64,000 nt of DNA, taken from contig NC_135180.1 in NCBI RefSeq assembly GCF_041146795.1, positions 40,050,794 through 40,114,793 on the forward strand, read 5' to 3'. Position numbers and translations under genes: made by a program. The notes beneath the pieces were generated by a model. It did no database searches and was not told the origin of the DNA. It saw only the letters and a list, made by a program, of their open reading frames with translations. The first letter of the stretch is position 1, and the number at the start of each line of letters is the position of its first letter. Source of the stretch: Maylandia zebra. Its lineage: Eukaryota > Chordata > Actinopteri > Cichliformes > Cichlidae. This document shows positions 58,060 to 64,000 of this stretch, in pieces.

Positions 58060-58209
58060 ATGTTTTGCCCGCTTTGTGGTGTTAGCTTCAGCCTCTTCAC
58101 TCCTTTTTGTGCTTCCTGTGGACGGTCTCTGGAGCTTTTGCGGGACACAGACCAGGCTGAAGGATCAGACACCTCAGGGACATCAAAACAGACAGAAACT
58201 TCTGAACAT
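58060..58209 (+). CDS. Candidate first exon with a zinc ribbon, gene unknown
   Basis: The start in context GAAAATGTTT opens 50 codons. MFCPLCGVSFSLFTPFCASC followed by GRSLELLRD is a CxxC-x11-CxxC zinc-ribbon, then an acidic/Thr-Ser tail, and the exon ends at an in-phase CAT/GTGAAT donor. Upstream lies a CTCF-like word and a CpG-containing stretch. No second exon was recognised, and the surroundings are transposon-rich. It may be the 5' exon of a repeated or captured gene, or a stray exon copy. Confidence 0.35.
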
Positions 58210-58589
58210 GTGAATCACTTTTTGTTCTCTTCATACAGTCTATGCTATTGCAGTTAAATGGCACGTTTATTTACCATGTTGGCTCTGGTTTTGTATGACG
58301 GACATGTTTGTTCTGGTTGAATGAAAAAGGTTTAACATCAAAACGGGGTTATAAGCACTCTCCATTACTAAACGTAGAAGAGAATACAGGATAAGCAAAC
58401 ATAAAAAGAAACCATAAAAAAAAATCTTGTTCATGACCTGTGCAGCATGTTAACACTATTGGAAGTAAAAATAACTTCAACTCCAATTTTGAAAACACAA
58501 CTTTCTTTTTTTTTATTTTTTAAATAAAGCTCTGACTTGTATTCTGAGTCTGTGGTCTGGGAGAGAGTCTGTAACTCTGTCTGCAAAAT

Positions 58590-58860
58590 ACAGTAAATAA
58601 TGACCAATGTTGGCCAATTAATTATATAGTTACTTCTTCAAAAAAGTAACTGAGTTATGCAAACAACAAAGTTTTTTGCAGCTTTTACCTAAAAATGCAG
58701 CCAAGGCGTTTTTTAAACAAACATTTCAAACTATTTACAGAACAATCAGCTGTTCTGCATCAAATCTGATGCCACACAAATTATTTGTGTCACAAAAAAT
58801 AATTTGTGTCCACTATGAGATGAAGGAGAACAACAGCCTGATACCTGCAGGCCTGACAGC
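58590..58860. mobile_element. Degenerate hAT-type sequence
   Basis: CAATGTTGGCCAATTAATTA and TAGTTACTTCTTCAAAAAAG resemble the AGTAAC-rich hAT group seen at 16822. Ends are not defined. Confidence 0.35.
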
Positions 58861-58929
58861 AGCAGATGTGTCACTGCTGTAACACCTGTAACACTCAGCA
58901 GGTGCCTCATTGACACACACAACAACACT

Positions 58930-59537
58930 ATTGACTACACTACACACTAACTACACACTAACTACACACTGACTACACACTAACTACACACTAACTACAC
59001 ACTGACTACACACTAACTACACACTGACTACACACTGACTACACACTAACTACACACTGACTACACACTGACTACACACTGACTACACACTAACTACACA
59101 CTAACTACACACTGACTACACACTAACTACACACTAACTACACACTGACTACACACTAACTACACACTGACTACACACTGACTACACACTAACTACACAC
59201 TAACTACACACTAACTACACACTGACTACACACTAACTACACACTAACTACACACTAACTACACACTGACTACACACTGACTACACACTAACTACACACT
59301 AACTACACACTAACTACACACTAACTACACACTAACTACACACTGACTACACACTGACTACACACTAACTACACACTAACTACACACTAACTACACACTG
59401 ACTACACACTAACTACACACTAACTACACACTAACTACACACTGACTACACACTAACTACACACTAACTACACACTAACTACACACTAACTACACACTGA
59501 CTACACACTGACTACACACTGACTACACACTAACTAC
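58930..59537 (+). repeat. 11-bp minisatellite, about 54 copies
   Basis: Unit ACTACACACTR, where R is A or G and is practically the only variable base. The array ends at ACTACATAAG. No gene overlaps it. Confidence 0.97.
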
Positions 59538-59539
59538 AT

Positions 59540-59830
59540 AAGATTTGCACTGAACGTCACAAATCTCTCACATCTCAAAACACGCCGTCACTCTTAGAAC
59601 TTCCCCCTCCCTAAACTAAATGCCACGTTGCCATAGCATTTTTTGATTGGTCCACATGGTACATTTTTCCACCAATAGGAAAGGTGGGGGGAGGTTTGTT
59701 TTTGTTTTTGCTCACAGGCTTTCGAGCGTTTTCCTTATAAAACGCCATTTTCACCATTTCTTCCCGCAGTAAATATAAACAACGACAGTATTCAGGAAGA
59801 AAAACAAACATTGCAGATATTTTATCATAA
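59540..59830. other. Intergenic, no gene seen
   Basis: AT-rich, with a plausible inverted CCAAT (ATTGG) at about 59646. No exon identified. Confidence 0.35.
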
Positions 59831-59844
59831 CTCTGGTTTTACGT

Positions 59845-59945
59845 AAATGGCCTGTATTTATATAGCGCTTTACTAGGCCCTAAGCCGGGGCTCGAACCGG
59901 CAACCTTCCGATTACAAGACGAACTACAAGGCCACGATCGCCCAA
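59845..59945 (-). mobile_element. Truncated tRNA-derived SINE
   Basis: The tail TTATATAGCGCTTTAC joins directly to a box-B-containing stretch (minus: CGGTTCGAGCCCC) and GTAATCGGAAGGTTG. It is a shortened relative of the SINE at 31145-31458. Confidence 0.7.
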
Positions 59946-59999
59946 CGTGGCCGATCAACACAATTTAAAAACTGGTATAAAGTCCACACTTTTTCCGTC

Positions 60000-62130
60000 A
60001 ATTGTTCCGTCTGTCCTGCTCACATCTCCAATGGACTTCTTTAAGTTGCTTGAAGACGTTTCACCTCTCATCCGAGAAGCTTCTTCAGTTCTAGGGTTAA
60101 ATGGTGGAGAGTCCCAGATTTAAACCCAGTGGGAGTTTCCCCCCACAGAGGGACACATGACCACCTGATGATCCTCTAATCACCTGAGCCAAGGTATGAA
60201 ACTGGGTGTGGGTCACAATCAGCCAGGGTTTCGGGTGAGCTCATTGTGAAACCTGGCCCCACCTTATCATGCGAATTCCTGAGGTCAGATGGCCCAGGAT
60301 GTGAGTGGGCGTTAAGGCGTCTGGGAAGGATCTCAAAACTGGATTATAGATGGCAGAGAGTTGGTGTCGTAAACCCCCGCCTCTGTTCAAAGATGGTCGC
60401 TCACAGTGGACATAGATGCTTCTTTCACTCCTCTTTCAAACCATCTGTCCTCTCTGTCCAAAATGTGAACATTGGCATCCTCAAAGAGTGACCTTTGACC
60501 TTTAGATGCAGATGGACTGCTGAGTCTTGTCCTGTGGAGGTGGCTCTTCTGTGTTGTGCCATGCGCTTGTGAAGTGGCTGTTTGGTCTCTCCAATGTAGA
60601 GGTCTGAGCATTCCTCGCTGCACTGTACAGCATACACCACATTGTTAAGTTTGTGTTTTGGAGTTTTGTCTTTCGGGTGAACCAGTTTTTGTCTGAGTGT
60701 GTTGCTGGGTCTGAAATGCACCAGGATGTCATGCTTGGAGAAAACTCTCCTGAGTTTCTCTGATACACCGGCTACATAGGGGATGACAATGTTGTTGCGT
60801 CTGTCCTTCTTATCCTCCCTCGCTGGTGTCTGGTCTTCTTTTCTGTGCCTCTTTGCTGACTTTAAGAACGCCCATTTAGGATAGCCGCACGTTTTGAGTG
60901 CTTCCTTTACATGTGTGTTCCTTCTTTTTCCCTTCAGGCTTAGAGGGAACATGTTCTGCCCGGTGGTGTAGGGTCCTGATTACTCCACGTTTGTGTTCCA
61001 GAGGGTGATGGGAGTCAAAGAGGAGGTACTGGTCCGTGTGTGTGGGCTTCCGGTAAACTTCGATGTAGAGGTTGCCGTTCTCTTCAATGTGCACAGCGCA
61101 GTCCAGGAAAGGCAAACAGTCGTCCTTTGTGTCTTCCCTGGTGAACTTGATGTTTTTATCCACAGCGTTAATGTGCGCAGTGAAGGATTCCACTTCTTGT
61201 GTCTTGATTTTGACCCAGGTGTCGTCCACATATCTGTACCAGTGGCTGGGTACTCTTCCTTTGAAAGAGACAAGAGCCTTCCTTTCCACTTCCTCCATGT
61301 AAAGGTTGGCTACAATAGGTGACACGGGGGAGCCCATGGCACAGCCATGTTTTTGTCTGTAAAAGCCTTCGTTGTACTTGAAATATGTAGTGGTGAGGCA
61401 GAGGTCTAACAGTGTGCAGGTCTGATCGGGTGTGAAGTTGGTCCTGTCCTCCAAGGAGCTGTCTTCTTGTAGTCGTTTTCTGACCGTCTCCACGGCCTCC
61501 GTGGTGGGTATGCAAGTGAAGAGAGAGACTACATCAAAGGACACCATGGTTTCATCTGGATCCAGGGGAAGTTTCTGGACCTTGTCGGTGAAGTCGTGGA
61601 GTTCTTGATGTGGTGTGGGGTGTTCCCCACGAGAGGAGCAAGGATGGTAGCAAGGTGTTTTGAAATGTTGTAAGTGGCTGAGTTTATGCTACTGACTATG
61701 GGTCTGAGTGGGACCCCTTTTTTGTGGATCTTAGGAAGTCCATAAATGCAGGGTATGGCATCCCCTGGGTAAAGCCAGTGATATGTACAGTGGTCAATGA
61801 TTTTGTCCTTCTCAAGGTCTTGAAGGCAAGCTATAACTTTCTTTTTGTAGCTGCTTGTGGGGTCTCGCTTTAAGGCTTCGTAGGTAGTTTTCACACCTTG
61901 GCTCATGTGATTAGTTAGAGGATCATCAGGGGGTCCCTTTGTCCTTTTGTTACTCCCACAGAGCTTAAATCTGGGACTCTCCACCATTTGACCTTAGAAC
62001 TGAAGAAGCTTCTCGGATGAGAGGTGAAACATCTTCAAGCAACTTAAAGAAGTCCAGACGCTTTTCTTTCCAAGCTCCTTAGACTACGATGACCTGGATG
62101 ACTGAGAACCTTCACAGACATATATACGAA
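60000..62130 (-). mobile_element. Penelope-like retroelement, nearly full length (RT plus GIY-YIG)
   Basis: On the minus strand, in order: an N-terminal region (DEKDKIIDHCTY-like, then YGLPKIHKKGVPLRPIVSSI), reverse-transcriptase motifs (MVSFDVVSLFTCIPT, GCAMGSPVSPIVANLYMEEV, the catalytic YRYVDDTWV, FLDCAVHIEENGNLYIEVYR KP), a basic linker, and a GIY-YIG endonuclease (NVVYAVQCSEECSDLYIGET, HKRMAQHRRA). This domain order defines Penelope-like elements, which lack capsid genes. Related terminal repeats lie in inverted orientation at 60031-60150 and 61965-62060. The frame is carried in about three pieces, so the copy is probably inactive but not very old. Solo or fragmentary relatives occur at 5985, 16625, 35690 and 54920. 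Confidence 0.93.
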
Positions 62131-62134
62131 TGTG

Positions 62135-63110
62135 AATCGCATCATTGGCTGGACTTTGGGATAAGGTGGCATCGTTCTGATCCCATACGGGAGCAGCCAG
62201 TCACTTACTGACTAACACTGCAGAACAGGATTGTTAAAGTTTTAATTTTGATTTCAATTTAGGTTAGATTTTTTTTCTGTGCGCAATGGCGGACACGCAC
62301 AGCTTAGAGGGAACATTGCTGTTAGCTGATGCTATTTGAACACGTATACCTTTCTGTCATTTAACATGGACATCTCAACATCCACAGTATTTCTGTGTCA
62401 CACTACAAATATATTGGTGTGGATCCAAAGTTACTCAGCAGCTGACTGGAGGAGAGCCGTGTGCTGTGACTTTTGAGATCAGTTCTCACCACTATATCCC
62501 TGCAATTGTTACTTTCCACAAAAATTAGCTAACACAATGAAACACACCTTTCAGCTGTTCATGTGTTTTCAAACCAGGTTTTTGGGTTTTTCCTGTCTGT
62601 AACGCACACAAAGGTGGGAACGTTTTTCATGTTTGACGTTTATTTTTTCCAAAGGAATAATAAACACAGTTCAGCGGGCTGCATACTGAACTTGATGGAT
62701 ACAACCAAAGTACCGATACTAGCGTTGGTATCGATACCATCCATATTTGGATCGATCCATACACCTCTATCCTCTCGAGCTCTCTGCCGAGCCAATCAAC
62801 ACCTCTTCCTCTTCTGTGATGTACGCTCTTCTTCCTTCATCTCTCTGACTGTGGCACTTTTTCCTGAACTGAAAGTGTCAGCTAAGCTCACGAACCCAGC
62901 TCAAGGCAGACTGCTCTGCTATTTATCGTTAACCACGTCTTTATGGTTCAGTCTTGCGCCGACTGAACCATGAGGCAGGGCGAGTCCGACTGTGCTATGT
63001 GTTCATGAAAGATGATGTTCAGGTGAAAATCGATGACGGCCCCGATCCTCTCAGAGCTTTGAGTGTTTGATGTGAGGTTTCAGTGTATTCTTGATTTCTC
63101 AGTATGTTGT
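62135..63110. other. Transposon-derived debris, no gene seen
   Basis: Pieces such as AGAGGGAACATTG at about 62308 and GGTATCGATACCATCCATAT at about 62730 resemble ends of fish DNA transposons. The 136-codon plus frame at 62563-62973 has no domain and crosses these pieces. Confidence 0.4.
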
Positions 63111-63275
63111 TGATTCCCATTATTTATGTGTCTGCTATATTTTGTGAGTCTCGTCTTATTTTTGTAGTCTGTATGCTTCTGTGTTACGGTCCTTTCTCCA
63201 TGTTTAGTCAGTAACTTCCTGTTTTATTTTGACAATCTCGTGTCTGACCTAATAAAGTGACCAGTACAGGCCTTC
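63110..63275 (+). other. Repeat-like 3' UTR fragment
   Basis: T-rich text with CCTGTTTTATTTTGACA and CTAATAAAGTGACC resembles the 3' end of a dispersed fish transcript or element. Origin unknown. Confidence 0.3.
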
Positions 63276-63541
63276 ATTTCATCTGTGGTTTAAAAGAAGC
63301 TGATTCAGCTCCGCCCCCTTCAAGACAGTGTTCCTCTGATTGGCTGCTGCTCATAAACAGAAGGTCTGTCGTACTGCAGGTGGGTGGAGCCTCTTTGTGA
63401 CAATATCCAGATCCAAGAGTAGAAAAACCTGTGAGGTAAGTTTCCAGAGGAGCTTTAACTCGTTACAAACTTCAAACGTGAACATCGAGCAGTGACCACA
63501 CGACAGGAAGTAAGGAGGACAGGTGGAGTTAAAGTCAGTAG

Positions 63542-64000
63542 TTTATTTATAGGAACAGCTACAGAGACACGCTGACGTGTGCACAGCCCGAGCTCGAGCC
63601 CCGCACACTGCAGTCAGCATCGGTTTCTCGCTTTCACATTAAACAAAGACGTTTAAGAGAAAAAGAAACTCCATAAACGGAGGAAACAGAAACATCAGGA
63701 TTAATAAATTGCTGTTTTCATGTGCGTGGGCGCTTCCGGCGTGGTCTGCAGTAAATGTCATGATGTCTAATCACGGAGCCACCGACACGAAGCCTGAGCG
63801 CAGCCGCTACACAAACACAAAGCGGCTGCGCTATGAGATTAAAAGCGACATTTTTCACTGATATCAAACAAGTTACAGAATCATTAACAGTCCAACCGGA
63901 CTAATATGTACTTACTGTGCTTCTCCTCTAGAGGGCAGCACAGGCTTCACTTACGAACTAACAATCAAATCTACACAAACGTGCAAAAAAGAGACTATAA
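63542..64000 (-). other. Possible 3' UTR of a minus-strand gene off the right edge
   Basis: TTTATT at 63542-63547 is an AATAAA for the minus strand. The sequence to its right has moderate CpG, no repeats recognised and no open frame, as expected for a 3' UTR. No protein is identifiable inside the window. Confidence 0.3.

Noticed and set aside
58930-59537. CRISPR-like array
   Set aside because: The 11-bp units are contiguous with no spacers, in a vertebrate genome. It is an ordinary minisatellite.
62563-62973. 136-codon plus frame near the right end
   Set aside because: It spans transposon-like debris with GGTATCGATACC palindromes and shows no recognisable domain.

Overview
This is a gene-rich but heavily transposon-invaded piece of a ray-finned (teleost) fish genome. 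The host genes have short introns with GT/AG junctions and encode vertebrate proteins. The repeat fraction is typical of teleosts: L2/Rex1-like LINEs, a Penelope-like element, hAT-type miniature elements, Tc1-like remnants, tRNA-derived SINEs and very long GT tracts. A spiny-rayed fish such as a cichlid would fit, but that is a guess from style, not a test. Exon coordinates were read by eye from splice junctions, reading phase and remembered protein families. Nothing was aligned or searched. Layout: (1) 1-4320 holds a head-to-head pair, the first coding exon of eif2a (minus, running off the left edge) and the complete three-exon serp1 (plus), with a LINE inserted between them. (2) 4330-6900 is intergenic sequence with an old DNA transposon, a Penelope terminal-repeat fragment, a GT tract and a perfect 18-bp inverted repeat. 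(3) 6900-14060 holds mmp23b (minus); six exons are certain and a first exon is proposed near a CpG-rich segment. (4) 14060-29870 is a transposon graveyard: LINE fragments, hAT elements with readable 8-bp target duplications, and a three-deep nest of DNA transposons. (5) 29870-34440 holds a strong CpG island with a possible tiny first exon of an unidentified gene, plus a SINE. (6) 34459-45130 is dvl1 (minus), 15 coding exons. (7) 45885-46400 holds an unrecognised 100-codon reading frame (minus) with its own poly(A) signal. (8) 46631-54110 is rnpepl1 (minus), 11 coding exons, with a 1.87-kb GT-rich tract directly beside one splice site. (9) 54180-64000 is again repeat-dominated: a LINE fragment with apparent 30-bp target duplications, a Penelope copy split by a DNA transposon, a decayed THAP-domain exon pair, a zinc-ribbon exon candidate, an 11-bp minisatellite, a nearly full-length Penelope-like element, and perhaps the 3' end of a further minus-strand gene. 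The host genes do not form one pathway. eif2a and serp1 concern translation initiation and ER translocation/stress. mmp23b is a membrane-tethered protease with a K+-channel-blocker-like domain. dvl1 is the Wnt signal relay. rnpepl1 is an M1 aminopeptidase. No CRISPR array, operon or capsid-bearing element was recognised. The most informative structures are the datable transposon nests, the Penelope terminal repeats with hammerhead-ribozyme-like motifs, the shortened Dvl linker, and the unknown small reading frame beside rnpepl1.
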